A stretch of 23,316 nt of DNA from Bacillota bacterium (lineage in GTDB: Bacteria; Bacillota; Clostridia; Lachnospirales; Lachnospiraceae). The position numbers were made by a program, and so were the translations under genes. Where the stretch lies: contig JAEZKL010000186.1 of assembly GCA_023415475.1 (NCBI GenBank), positions 1 to 23,316 on the forward strand, written 5' to 3'. The notes below the pieces were generated by a model, which worked only from the letters and a program-made list of their open reading frames with translations, did no database searches and was not told where the DNA came from. Positions 7,196-14,532 of the stretch are shown piece by piece (position 1 is the first letter of the stretch; each line of letters begins with the position of its first letter).

Positions 7196-7774
7196 TTAGA
7201 ACTTATTATGGAAGGTCGGAGGCTCAAAACCGCTTTCCTGAATTAAATCAAGATAATCACCGGAGATGTCAACCGTATCAGGAGATACAATAAAGATTGC
7301 ATTGGAGATACGATGAAGCTTGCCGTTAATTGCATATACAGAGCCGGAGATAAAATCCATGGTCCGCTGTGCTAATTTGTCATCAAAGCCTTCCAAATTG
7401 ATTACAGTCGCCCTACCGGTTAATAGCATGTCGCAAATTTCCTGAGAATCTTCAAAGGAGGTGGGCTTCATAATGCAAACCTCAAGTCCCTTGGGGGTAG
7501 TGCGGATCGGTACAACCTTACTTGCTGTACTTCTTTCCATCTTAGCAATCCTCTCTTTTTTGAAATCATTATTTGCTACCGTATTTGATGCAGAAGCTGC
7601 TGTCTGGCTCTTTGGTGCTTCAGTATATCTCTCGCTTTTTGCTTCTTTACGTTCTGCACGCATAGCCCGCTTCAGCTCTTTCTCGGACTCGTCGTTCAGA
7701 TAATCCTCATAATCGTCGTCCTCATCTTCGGTCAACTTCATTGAGTTAAGAAAATTTTTAAAAATATTAGACAT
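7196..7774 (-). CDS. sepF: cell division protein SepF
   Basis: A 192-residue cytosolic protein that binds the C-terminus of FtsZ and anchors and bundles filaments at the septum. Residues 1-13 (MSNIFKNFLNSMK) form the N-terminal amphipathic membrane helix. An acidic then basic linker covers about 15-85. The SepF domain (about 97-172) contains EVCIMKPTSFEDSQEI, TVINLEG, the RTMDFISGSVYAI dimer/polymer region and ISNAIFIVSP. The start is ATG 7772-7774, nine bases after GGAGG; the longer frame reaching 7807 lacks a ribosome site. It lies between yggS and ylmH. Confidence 0.94.
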   Translation of the reverse strand: MSNIFKNFLNSMKLTEDEDDDYEDYLNDESEKELKRAMRAERKEAKSERYTEAPKSQTAASASNTVANNDFKKERIAKMERSTASKVVPIRTTPKGLEVCIMKPTSFEDSQEICDMLLTGRATVINLEGFDDKLAQRTMDFISGSVYAINGKLHRISNAIFIVSPDTVDISGDYLDLIQESGFEPPTFHNKF

Positions 7775-7793
7775 TTGTCTATACCTCCATCTC

Positions 7794-7805
7794 GCCGCTT
7801 GCGGC
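7794..7805. other. GC-rich palindrome before the sepF ribosome site
   Basis: GCCGC-TT-GCGGC lies a few bases upstream of the sepF Shine-Dalgarno sequence. A similar but better hairpin precedes the mreD ribosome site at 19919-19935. It could form a small mRNA stem near the start of translation. Confidence 0.35.
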
Positions 7806-7885
7806 ATAAACCTTTATTCGATTCACAAAGTTATAAGAATTCACTTAGTATACGCTCTATGTTATAAGTACACAGACAATCGTTA

Positions 7886-8647
7886 TCAGTCTATAGAATA
7901 ATCGCGTTCACCGAAAATGCCTGTCCCTACTCGGATCATGGTGGCACCCTCTTCTATTGCTACTTCAAAATCTCCTGTCATACCCATAGATAGGATATTA
8001 AACTGTTCGGTACACGGTGTCGTCCTAGAAGCAACATATTTGGAAATGTTTCCATTATCATTATTATCTGCGTTTTTTGATTTTATGTCAACATATAATT
8101 GTCGCAATTTCTTAAAATACTTCCTGTTTTTCTCTGGATTTTCTACATAAGGTGCAATCGCCATCAAACCTCGTACACAAACATGGGGAAGCTGTGAAAT
8201 TGCCTCTATCAAGGCAGCTGTCTCTTCGGCTTTGACTCCGTATTTGGTATCCTCTTCTGCGATGTTTACCTCAATCAGAACCTCAGAGATGACATTCCTC
8301 TTAGCCGCTTCTTCCTCAATCTGTTCTGCAAGACGCAGGGAATCAACGGAATGAATTAAGGCTACCTTGTCTACTATATATTTCACTTTATTTCGTTGTA
8401 GATGCCCAATAAGATGCCAGTGTACTCTCTCCTGAAATTCTGAATTTAGATCTTCTTGTTTTTGGACCAGCTCCTGAACCTTGTTTTCGCCAAAATGTCT
8501 CATCCCTAAGTCATAGGCCTCGCGAAGCTTCTCATTTGGTTTTGTCTTGCTCACCGCAATCAGGGTAACCTCAGAGCGATCTCTTTTGCTTCGATCGCAA
8601 GCAGCTTGTATTCTTCGCTCTATTTGCTCTATATTATCCTTCATCAT
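7886..8647 (-). CDS. YggS/YlmE-family pyridoxal-phosphate homeostasis protein
   Basis: A 253-residue single-domain PLP-binding protein with an alanine-racemase-like TIM-barrel fold. The PLP lysine is K34 in LIAVSKTKP. HFGENKVQEL (51-60), WHLIGHLQRNK (77-87) and LSMGMTGDFEVAI (219-231), plus the phosphate-binding VRVGTGIFGER-like end (IRVGTGIFGER, 238-248), are all in place. The protein is known to buffer PLP and affect amino-acid pools; it has no clear catalytic activity. A low-complexity stretch at about 189-215 (SKNADNNDNGNIS) enlarges the loop before the conserved LSMGM motif. AGGAGG lies seven bases before the chosen ATG; a second ATG follows at once. It precedes sepF as ylmE does in Bacillus. 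Confidence 0.93.
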   Translation of the reverse strand: MMKDNIEQIERRIQAACDRSKRDRSEVTLIAVSKTKPNEKLREAYDLGMRHFGENKVQELVQKQEDLNSEFQERVHWHLIGHLQRNKVKYIVDKVALIHSVDSLRLAEQIEEEAAKRNVISEVLIEVNIAEEDTKYGVKAEETAALIEAISQLPHVCVRGLMAIAPYVENPEKNRKYFKKLRQLYVDIKSKNADNNDNGNISKYVASRTTPCTEQFNILSMGMTGDFEVAIEEGATMIRVGTGIFGERDYSID

Positions 8648-8673
8648 GTCATAACCTCCTATGTAACAAATCC

Positions 8674-8871
8674 TAATACACGATTAATGAAAGTCCGTTT
8701 TTCAGACTTTCATTAATACATGATGAATGAAAGTCCGCTTTTTAGACTTTCATTAATACATGATGAATGAAAGTCCGCGTTTTAGACTTTCATTAATACA
8801 TGATGAATGAAAGTTCGCGTTTTAAAAATTCATTCATACTGTGGAACGAAATTCAGCTTTCAGACTTACAT
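8674..8871. repeat. tandem array of a 40-bp hairpin repeat, about 5 copies
   Basis: Units start at 8674, 8714, 8754 and 8794, each exactly 40 bp, plus a degenerate fifth copy at 8834-8871. The first three contain AATGAAAGTC and GACTTTCATT, perfect 10-bp inverted arms around a 9-base variable loop. The arms of adjacent units can also pair across AATACATGATG. The fourth and fifth units are decayed. The array fills the gap between the hlyD-like gene and yggS and would be transcribed with them. Confidence 0.92.
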
Positions 8872-8881
8872 TCATACCGAA

Positions 8882-10270
8882 TTAATATATAATTGCCTGG
8901 TTCTTAGCGATAGTACCGTCCAGAGCGATCTGGTCATAGGCTGAAAGACCATTTTTCGTTTCCTTGCTGATAATCGCATATTCCTCATTCTGATACAGTA
9001 TTTCGATATACTTAAACACAGCATAACCCAGGTTAACATTATATACTCCGGTTAGCTTGTTTGTCGGTCCCAGCGTATATCGTTCCGAATTGGTGGATGA
9101 ATGAATATAGGTACCGGCCGGAAAGAGATCCGTATCTACATAGGCATAGGCATCATCCTGGAAATAGATATCGGTAGGTACAAAGTTATATTTTGCTTCA
9201 CCTGACTTCTCATCATAGGTTTCTACAATCAGACCGTTATCAGTACTATCTGCACCCATAGAAAAATATTCTATCGGAACAAGATAAAAGTCTTTATCTA
9301 TGATGGAGGTCAAGGGTATCTTAAGCCCTTCCACCGTATCAAAATCTAATTCCACCTCCAGATACCGTTTCTCCAAATAATTTGACAGATATTTATTCAT
9401 GGTAATGACAGCAAAATAGTCAGAGCCTCTCTTATTTACCGTAAGTTTGCCGGTCATATCAAAATCATCCTCAAGAATAGTGAAACGGATCTGCTCTTTA
9501 CCCTGTAGCTTATCATATTGGTCCTCAGTCAAAGAAAGCACCAGCTTCCATTGCTCAGAAGTAATCAGCTTATAAATCGGGACATTCACATCAATGATAT
9601 CAGCTGTTCTAAGGCTTGTCCGAACATAGCTCTCCGTGTTAAACATCTCTGTACTGACATTCTCGGCTGTTACTGCTTCAAAACCGTCGGTATAATAGGA
9701 TACGATTCCGCTGAGAGGACTGGATACCATATCATATGCATAGGTCTGACCTGTTTCCTCCATAAGAGCCTGTTCATTACTGAGCATTGTCGTATTAAGA
9801 ATATCGAGCACAGTACTTTGTGCGTCCTCTTTAAAATCATATACCTGTTTAAAATCCTCATCTCGGAAGGATTGTCTGAAAGCACTAATCGAATGAAGGA
9901 GTTCAGCTGTGTTTTTCTCAGACATCGTAATGGGGACATCTCCGGTAGCAATTACATCAAGCATCTGGCCACTATCATCCAGCGAATAGACATAAGCGTT
10001 TTTAGCGACACGGGCACCCTCCTTCTGGTAATAAGAGACATAGCCTGCTTTTGATGAAGTAATAATCTGCTCTTCCCGAAGTATGAGGGCATTGATACGA
10101 TTGTCAATTGCGGTGGTACCTTCGTGAACCTCATAGATTGAGAGTTGTTCTTTCGTAAAATAGATATATACATTAATAGCGATGTATAAAAATAGAATCA
10201 GAAATACAATAATACCGATATTAATACTTTTTCGTTTTTTGAATTTTACAACCTTATTATTATCGTTCAA
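8882..10270 (-). CDS. HlyD-like membrane-fusion/adaptor-type protein
   Basis: A 462-residue protein with a short basic cytosolic N-terminus (KFKKRKS), a single membrane anchor at about 17-38, and a long extracytoplasmic region. Two segments (ITSSKAGYVSYYQKEGARV and SSPLSGIVSYYTDGFE) resemble the biotinyl/lipoyl-like halves of HlyD or RND-type adaptors, with a helical region between them and a beta-rich C-terminal part. No transporter partner is encoded next to it. The site beside yggS-sepF instead suggests a cell-envelope or division-linked role, which is inference. The start is TTG 10268-10270, seven bases after AGGAGG; an ATG eleven codons upstream lacks a ribosome site. A TATAAT promoter lies about 40 bases upstream. 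Confidence 0.72.
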   Translation of the reverse strand: MNDNNKVVKFKKRKSINIGIIVFLILFLYIAINVYIYFTKEQLSIYEVHEGTTAIDNRINALILREEQIITSSKAGYVSYYQKEGARVAKNAYVYSLDDSGQMLDVIATGDVPITMSEKNTAELLHSISAFRQSFRDEDFKQVYDFKEDAQSTVLDILNTTMLSNEQALMEETGQTYAYDMVSSPLSGIVSYYTDGFEAVTAENVSTEMFNTESYVRTSLRTADIIDVNVPIYKLITSEQWKLVLSLTEDQYDKLQGKEQIRFTILEDDFDMTGKLTVNKRGSDYFAVITMNKYLSNYLEKRYLEVELDFDTVEGLKIPLTSIIDKDFYLVPIEYFSMGADSTDNGLIVETYDEKSGEAKYNFVPTDIYFQDDAYAYVDTDLFPAGTYIHSSTNSERYTLGPTNKLTGVYNVNLGYAVFKYIEILYQNEEYAIISKETKNGLSAYDQIALDGTIAKNQAIIY

Positions 10271-10306
10271 GCAATTGCCTCCTATTTCGGCTTTGTTTAC
10301 CATAAC

Positions 10307-10335
10307 ATTATACTTACTTTTCGCTTATTTTTAAA
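10307..10335 (-). promoter_or_regulatory. candidate promoter of the hlyD-like/yggS/sepF/ylmH/divIVA block
   Basis: On the minus strand TTTAAA (10330-10335), a 17-base spacer and a perfect TATAAT (10307-10312) lie just upstream of the hlyD-like gene. No other strong promoter was seen down to divIVA. Confidence 0.55.
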
Positions 10336-10457
10336 CCCCTTTCTAACGTTTTTATTAAAATTAGTAACAATGTATTAATAAATCCTTAATAAAACATCTT
10401 ACCATACCAGATACATTTACTTGTACATATGAATAAAAGTAAATAAATAGGTTATTC

Positions 10458-10485
10458 TATATAAAGAAAGTTATCTCTTTATATA
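10458..10485. promoter_or_regulatory. AT-rich inverted repeat in the divergent gap
   Basis: TATATAAAGA (10458-10467) and TCTTTATATA (10476-10485) are perfect 10-bp arms with an 8-base spacer. The repeat lies between the divergent hlyD-like and DUF378 genes, about 85 bp upstream of the latter, and may be an operator or part of its leader. I found no convincing promoter for the DUF378 gene around it. Confidence 0.45.
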
Positions 10486-10568
10486 AATTTCATAATTGCT
10501 GATTGGTGGTTTTGAAAGAAGGATATAAAGGGCTTCGAATTACAATTTGTCATGAAGGAGGTTTTTTT

Positions 10569-10766
10569 ATGAAAACATTGGATTATATCGCTTTAATTCT
10601 GGTGGTAATTGGCGCAATAAATTGGGGCTTGATTGGTTTCTTCAGCTTTGATTTGGTGAGAGCGATTTTCGGAGATATGACATTGATATCCAGAATTGTT
10701 TATGCGCTAGTCGGCGTTTCCGGTTTATATGCATTAAGCTTTTTTGGAAGGCTTAGAAATGAATAG
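10569..10766 (+). CDS. DUF378-family small membrane protein
   Basis: A 65-residue protein with two membrane segments (about 5-27 and 41-60) and the DUF378 signature DYIALILVVIGAINWGLIG, followed by SFDLVRAIFG and the small-residue second helix RIVYALVGVSGLYAL. The function is unknown. The start is ATG 10569-10571, directly after AAGGAGG and seven T; the longer frame from 10503 has no ribosome site. It is the only plus-strand gene called in the window, it is monocistronic, and it ends at a strong terminator shared with the converging P-loop gene. Confidence 0.85.
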   Translation: MKTLDYIALILVVIGAINWGLIGFFSFDLVRAIFGDMTLISRIVYALVGVSGLYALSFFGRLRNE

Positions 10767-10804
10767 TAGGAATTACGAAAAGAATAATTCATACTGAGAT
10801 GCAA

Positions 10805-10836
10805 AAAAGGAGCGGCAGTAATCCGGCGCTCCTTTT
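10805..10836. terminator. bidirectional terminator between convergent genes
   Basis: AAAAGGAGCG (10805-10814) pairs with CGCTCCTTTT (10827-10836), a perfect 10-bp stem around a 12-base loop. An A run on one side and a T run on the other let it act on both strands, for the DUF378 gene (+) and the P-loop gene (-). Confidence 0.88.
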
Positions 10837-10892
10837 ATATTCTATAAATTTAGCATCTTATAAAGATATAACAACATTATTTTTTAAACTCT

Positions 10893-11312
10893 CTATAAAG
10901 CTACAATAACATTCTTCTTTAAATTCTCAGGCAGTTGATTCTCATTCAGGGAAATACTTAAAACCAAATCAACATGAAACGCCTCAGAAATCTTTTCTAA
11001 TTTGGAGAAGACAGTTTCTAAATCATTATCATTAATATAAGCAATTTTTAGGAAGCTATCCAGATAAATCGTCTGTAGATCATGATTACCGGATAAGATA
11101 CCGCAGATAAAACCGATGAACTCACTCTGATTCTCAATGAAATAATCTCTTACATTTTCTAATCGGATCTTATTACTCAATTCGTACATATGCTTGTTGC
11201 TTTTGTCAAGATAAACAATGCTTCCTTTTGCAGCTCTCACTTCGGTGTTTGCTTTGTCGATAAGGATTTTTGTCTTACCCTTACCCTTCTCACCTGAAAT
11301 TATCTGTATCAT
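10893..11312 (-). CDS. small P-loop ATPase-like protein
   Basis: A 139-residue cytosolic protein that begins with beta-strand MIQIISG and Walker A GEKGKGKT at residues 7-14. A Walker B-like strand TIYLDSF lies at 81-87. The later strand VDLVLSISLN could be the sensor position. It is little more than the core nucleotide-binding fold, much shorter than PilT or KaiC-type ATPases, although small proteins like this are sometimes labelled that way. The partner and role are unknown. The start is ATG 11310-11312, seven to eight bases after AAGGAGGAG; the in-frame ATG at 11358-11360 has no Shine-Dalgarno sequence. It has its own promoter with an operator-like palindrome and a terminator shared with DUF378. 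Confidence 0.7.
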   Translation of the reverse strand: MIQIISGEKGKGKTKILIDKANTEVRAAKGSIVYLDKSNKHMYELSNKIRLENVRDYFIENQSEFIGFICGILSGNHDLQTIYLDSFLKIAYINDNDLETVFSKLEKISEAFHVDLVLSISLNENQLPENLKKNVIVAL

Positions 11313-11365
11313 TGTAATCTCCTCCTTAATGTGGACGCAACGAAAGATGTGCGGTGCCAAATATT

Positions 11366-11379
11366 AAATTGTACAATTT
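11366..11379. promoter_or_regulatory. 14-bp perfect palindrome in the leader of the P-loop gene
   Basis: AAATTGTACAATTT is a perfect palindrome about 20-35 bases downstream of the predicted transcription start. AATTGTAC occurs again in the same orientation next to the -10 box, 42 bp away (about four helical turns). The pair looks like a repressor site pair; the repressor is unknown. Confidence 0.5.
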
Positions 11380-11406
11380 GTATCAAAACACAAATTTTAT
11401 ATCTCA

Positions 11407-11435
11407 ATTATAGTACAATTAGCATGGAAAAACAA
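11407..11435 (-). promoter_or_regulatory. promoter of the P-loop gene
   Basis: On the minus strand TTGTTT (11430-11435), a 17-base spacer and a perfect TATAAT (11407-11412) lie about 95 bp upstream of the start codon. The region separates this gene from the upstream carboxypeptidase gene. Confidence 0.65.
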
Positions 11436-11489
11436 CTATAAAATATCAAATTAAAGATGTTTTCTAAAAATAAAAACCTCTTAAAATCT

Positions 11490-12464
11490 TTAATTCACAT
11501 TAGTAAAAGATAATAAATGTGACATCTGAGAATACAGATTCTTACTGTCCGGGGCCTTCATTATAACAGAGATATACTCCTTCTCTGAGGAGTCTTTACT
11601 AAGAAGAACAAGACAGTTACCTGCTTTCCTTGTTGTTCCGGTCTTGCCACCCAAAATCTGAATTCCTTCCGGAGCGGTTGCTTCGCTGCTCAGATATGCA
11701 TTTGTAGCCTGAAATGTCTTCTCCTTTGAATTTGCATCCTTATCCTTATATACTGCTGTGTAGGAGGCAGTTCCTATGATGGAACGAAAAGTTTCATAAT
11801 TCGTCAGCTCATGAAAAATGAGATACATATCATAAGCGGTTGTATATTGGTTATCATCATGCAGCCCGTTGGAATTCATGAAATTGGTATGTGCTGCTCC
11901 GATTTTCTTAGCCTCCTCATTCATTAATCCTACAAAGGCTTCCTCGTTCCCGGATATATGATCGGCAATTGCGATAGCAGCATCGTTGCCGGAATAAACC
12001 AGTAAACTTTTCAGTAAAGCATCCATGGTGATGATATCACCCTCCTGAAAACCACATAGCTTTGCACCACCCTCCGTGATATGGGAGGCATTATAGCTAA
12101 CCGTAACTGAATCTGTGAGCTCCCCATACTGAAGAGCCACCAAGGCAGTCATTAATTTGGTCAAACTGGCTGGATAGAGACGATCATAGACATTATCCGC
12201 ATATATCATTTTCTGATCTGTAACATTCACCAGAAGACTGGAACCGGAGGTCAGCAGAACATCTTCACCAAGGTTATCCTCCGCGGTTACAATTACCAAA
12301 TCTTCCGCAAAAAAATCAACATGCGATAATCGATTATCCATCGCATAACCGGTAGTGGCTGCCATTTCCTCATAGGACAGAAAATCCCCGGAAGACATTT
12401 GACATCCTCCGAATGCCATAATGAACAAGCATAAACATATACCGGTAATCAATCCTTTTCTCAT
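11490..12464 (-). CDS. D-alanyl-D-alanine carboxypeptidase (S11 family), probable lipoprotein
   Basis: A 324-residue serine DD-carboxypeptidase that trims the terminal D-Ala of peptidoglycan stem peptides outside the membrane. All three active-site motifs are present: S100-L-T-K103, S158-G-N160 and K274-T-G276. The N-terminus (MRKGLITGICLCLFIMAFGGC) is a signal peptide ending in a lipobox-like AFGG-C21, with Phe at -3 rather than the preferred Leu. It is therefore a probable lipoprotein and LspA substrate. Unlike classic DacA/PBP5 it has no C-terminal beta domain or membrane-anchor helix, ending soon after the catalytic domain. The start is ATG 12462-12464, eight bases after AGGAGA. Repeat element copy A lies about 210 bp upstream. 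Confidence 0.92.
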   Translation of the reverse strand: MRKGLITGICLCLFIMAFGGCQMSSGDFLSYEEMAATTGYAMDNRLSHVDFFAEDLVIVTAEDNLGEDVLLTSGSSLLVNVTDQKMIYADNVYDRLYPASLTKLMTALVALQYGELTDSVTVSYNASHITEGGAKLCGFQEGDIITMDALLKSLLVYSGNDAAIAIADHISGNEEAFVGLMNEEAKKIGAAHTNFMNSNGLHDDNQYTTAYDMYLIFHELTNYETFRSIIGTASYTAVYKDKDANSKEKTFQATNAYLSSEATAPEGIQILGGKTGTTRKAGNCLVLLSKDSSEKEYISVIMKAPDSKNLYSQMSHLLSFTNVN

Positions 12465-12672
12465 ACGTATCATCTCCTGCATAACGTCTTATATACAACG
12501 CCTGAATAAGAATGTCCTTACTAACATTTCATGCCTTGCATTTTGTCTATTTGCCAGTACAACTGCCAAATTCATGTAATTAAGCATAAAGTGTGCAATC
12601 CTTACAATAAAAATACATCATAAAGCAAAAAATAAAAATTATTTATATAATACATGCTAACTTTCTAATAAG

Positions 12673-12738
12673 TTTGTGGCCAGGTGTGCAACGTCTCGCA
12701 TCCGAGACGGTTTACACTTTGAAGACAGCAGGCACAAA
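12673..12738 (-). repeat. structured repeat element, copy A
   Basis: The core at 12679-12735 matches 22136-22192 at 52 of 57 positions. Outer arms TTTGTG(g)CC and GGCACAAA close the element. Inside is a 7-bp stem CGTCTCG/CGAGACG with a 4-base loop, flanked by GTGT...ACAC. It lies 5' of the carboxypeptidase gene in the same orientation as copy B is to mreB. It could be a small mobile palindromic element or an RNA leader motif; the assigned strand is that of the adjacent genes. Confidence 0.85.
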
Positions 12739-12755
12739 AGCCCGGAAGAACAAGG
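12739..12755. repeat. 17-bp word shared with the mreC-mreD gap
   Basis: AGCCCGGAAGAACAAGG occurs here, directly after repeat copy A, and again at 19941-19957 inside the mreC-mreD structured region. There it forms arms of two stems. Here the pairing partners are missing, suggesting a fragment. Confidence 0.8.
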
Positions 12756-12781
12756 AGCTTGCTCTAATAGGCAAAACGAAA

Positions 12782-12872
12782 AATAAAATAGATAATTCTT
12801 AAATAATATAAACGATATTATAGTGAAATATATAATAAATGTTTTATACTAAGCAGACATATCTATTTTATT
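12782..12872. repeat. 13-bp inverted repeat 91 bp end to end
   Basis: AATAAAATAGATA (12782-12794) and TATCTATTTTATT (12860-12872) are perfect inverted copies around 65 bp of AT-rich DNA without an ORF. They lie between mgsA and repeat copy A. This could be the ends of a tiny non-autonomous element or a chance effect of AT-rich composition. Confidence 0.5.
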
Positions 12873-12903
12873 CATTTGTATCTCTATTAATAATTTATTA
12901 TTA

Positions 12904-13302
12904 TCAGGTTTTAAAGAGCTCTCTCCAGTCAAGATCACCGCGATCCATTGCCTTTACTATCAGTTCTGCTGTTGCCAGGTTGGTAGCTAAAGGTATATTG
13001 TGTTTATCGCAAAGCTGAAAGATATTATTTACATCAGGCTCATGTGATTTTGGTGTTAGCGGATCACGTAAAAATATGATCAGGTCCATCTGGTTGTGTT
13101 CAATCTGCGAACCTAATTGCTGTTCACCGCCAAGATGACCTGCCAGAAATTTATGAACATTCAGATTGGTTACTTCTTCAATCAATCGTCCGGTGGTACC
13201 GGTAGCATATAGATTATGCTTGCTAAGAATACCACGGTAAGCGATGCAAAAATTTTGCATAAGCTTTTTCTTTGAGTCATGAGCAATCATACCAATATTC
13301 AT
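12904..13302 (-). CDS. mgsA: methylglyoxal synthase-like protein
   Basis: A 132-residue cytosolic protein of the family that converts dihydroxyacetone phosphate to methylglyoxal and phosphate, a glycolytic bypass. Conserved elements are IAHDSKKK (6-13), phosphate-binding ATGTTGRL (33-40), HEPDV (87-91) with D90, and LATNLATAELI (105-115). The catalytic loop reads AGHLGGEQQLG, with E60 where the E. coli enzyme has its catalytic aspartate (SGPMGGDQQ), and Ala and His in place of the Ser and Pro. I recall similar variants in Lachnospiraceae, so it may be a clade form rather than an inactive copy. ATG 13300-13302 follows GGGAGG by five bases. It ends the rodA-side operon. Confidence 0.9.
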   Translation of the reverse strand: MNIGMIAHDSKKKLMQNFCIAYRGILSKHNLYATGTTGRLIEEVTNLNVHKFLAGHLGGEQQLGSQIEHNQMDLIIFLRDPLTPKSHEPDVNNIFQLCDKHNIPLATNLATAELIVKAMDRGDLDWRELFKT

Positions 13303-13317
13303 ATTTACCTCCCTTCT

Positions 13318-13391
13318 GCCGGACCGTATGCCGGCTCATACAATTGTCATGAATACATGATTCATAAAAAAGTTTGCAAAGCTAACTTTTT
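13318..13391. repeat. hairpin cluster between rodA and mgsA (palindrome-family copy 2)
   Basis: Three stems lie in 74 bp: GCCGG/CCGGC (13318-13335), ATGAAT/ATTCAT (13349-13365) and AAAAAGTT/AACTTTTT (13367-13391). The segment AATACATGAT and the AAAGTTTGC part resemble the 40-bp repeat unit at 8674-8871, and GCAAAGC is shared with the 16484 hairpin. Confidence 0.55.
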
Positions 13392-13403
13392 GCGAATAGC
13401 GTG

Positions 13404-14519
13404 TCAGCCTCTTATCCTTTTCGGCTGCAATCGAATATTAAGAATCATACCTACTCCCATCATACCGCTTAACAGAGAACTTAACCCATAACTTAAAAAC
13501 GGTAACGGAATGCCTGTATTAGGCAGTAATTTGGTTGCTACTCCTATGTTAACAAAAACCTGGAAGGTAAACATCGAAGCAATGCCTACTGCAATCAGCA
13601 TCCCCATATAATCAGGGGCTTCTTTGGCTGTCCTAATACATATATATATGATAACTGCATACAAAGCTAATAATATACAGCTACCAATGAAACCAAACTC
13701 TTCTCCGGCAACCGAAAAGATAAAATCACTTTCAGAAACCGGAATTATATCATAGTTGCGATCTGCTGTCTGATCGAAAAGCTTACCGTTTAGCTGCCCG
13801 GAACCGATGGCACTGACGGAATTATCCTGCTGGAACATCGTAGATTCATATTCTTCCGGATTCAGTATGGATAATACACGTTCCTGCTGATATGGTTTTA
13901 GAAGTATCTGGTAATCCTGTTGGATATACCAGAACAGTCCCATGACGCAGGGGATACCGACCACTAATATCGGGAGTATGATCTTCCAGCTCAAGCCGGC
14001 TGCAAATATCATCATTAAGAAGATAAATAAAATAACTAAGCTTGTAGAAAGATTCGTTTGGATCAGGATTAAAAATGTAGGTAATCCGATCGATACACCA
14101 GCCAATAATAATACCCAGAAATTATTGATCTTTGCTCGGAAAATCGTATAAAGCTTAGCTGCAAATATAATCAGAATTATTTTTGTCAGCTCTGAGGGCT
14201 GGAATTCAAAAAATCCAAGATTCAACCAACGCCTTGCATTATTATGCTCCACCCCGTTTAATCTTACCATAATCAAAAATACCAGATTTATAATATATAA
14301 AACAATATAAAAGCTAGAGATGAAATGATAATCTATAATGGATAAAATAAGTGCTCCAACGATTCCTACGCCTAGTCCGATTACTTGCTTTAGAAATAAA
14401 TTTTCATCTTCTGTTTGTACCTGCTTAATCAAATAAGTGCCGATCGAACCCAATAATAACACGACTATGATTAAGGGTATATTAAATCGCTTGAAATCAT
14501 ATTGCTTAAAATTCAACAT
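13404..14519 (-). CDS. rodA: RodA-type SEDS peptidoglycan glycosyltransferase
   Basis: A 371-residue polytopic membrane protein with about ten membrane helices. It polymerises lipid II in the elongasome together with a class B PBP. SEDS motifs are NNARRWLNLGFFEFQPSEL from residue 93, SESDFIFSVAGEEFGFIG at 262-279 with the catalytic-type aspartate D265, and GIPLPFLSYGLSSLLSGM near the C-terminus. RodA rather than FtsW is assigned from its place in the mre-pbp2-min operon. ATG 14517-14519 lies 13 bases after the minE stop with AAGGA about ten bases upstream. Confidence 0.92.
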   Translation of the reverse strand: MLNFKQYDFKRFNIPLIIVVLLLGSIGTYLIKQVQTEDENLFLKQVIGLGVGIVGALILSIIDYHFISSFYIVLYIINLVFLIMVRLNGVEHNNARRWLNLGFFEFQPSELTKIILIIFAAKLYTIFRAKINNFWVLLLAGVSIGLPTFLILIQTNLSTSLVILFIFLMMIFAAGLSWKIILPILVVGIPCVMGLFWYIQQDYQILLKPYQQERVLSILNPEEYESTMFQQDNSVSAIGSGQLNGKLFDQTADRNYDIIPVSESDFIFSVAGEEFGFIGSCILLALYAVIIYICIRTAKEAPDYMGMLIAVGIASMFTFQVFVNIGVATKLLPNTGIPLPFLSYGLSSLLSGMMGVGMILNIRLQPKRIRG

Positions 14520-14532
14520 CTGGTCAACATCC

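Larger units (their letters stand above)
12465..12903. other. 439-bp AT-rich gap between mgsA and the carboxypeptidase gene
   Basis: No gene is seen. The gap contains repeat element copy A (12673-12738), a 17-bp word shared with the mreC-mreD gap (12739-12755) and a long-range inverted repeat (12782-12872). The rest is very AT-rich. A promoter for the carboxypeptidase must lie here, but no -35/-10 pair stands out. Confidence 0.6.

Noticed and set aside
8674..8871. CRISPR-like array
   Set aside because: The units are contiguous 40-bp tandem copies with only a 9-base variable loop, not repeats separated by unique spacers, and no cas genes are near.
9518..10054. 178-codon plus-strand frame opposite the hlyD-like gene
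   Set aside because: It is antisense to a well-supported gene, Cys/Ile/His-rich without recognisable domains, and lacks a convincing ribosome site.
11450..11494. ATTAAAGAT/ATCTTTAAT inverted repeat at the end of the carboxypeptidase gene as a terminator
   Set aside because: The stem is AT-only apart from one G-C pair and the loop is 27 bases, so a stable terminator is unlikely, although an AT-rich tail is present.
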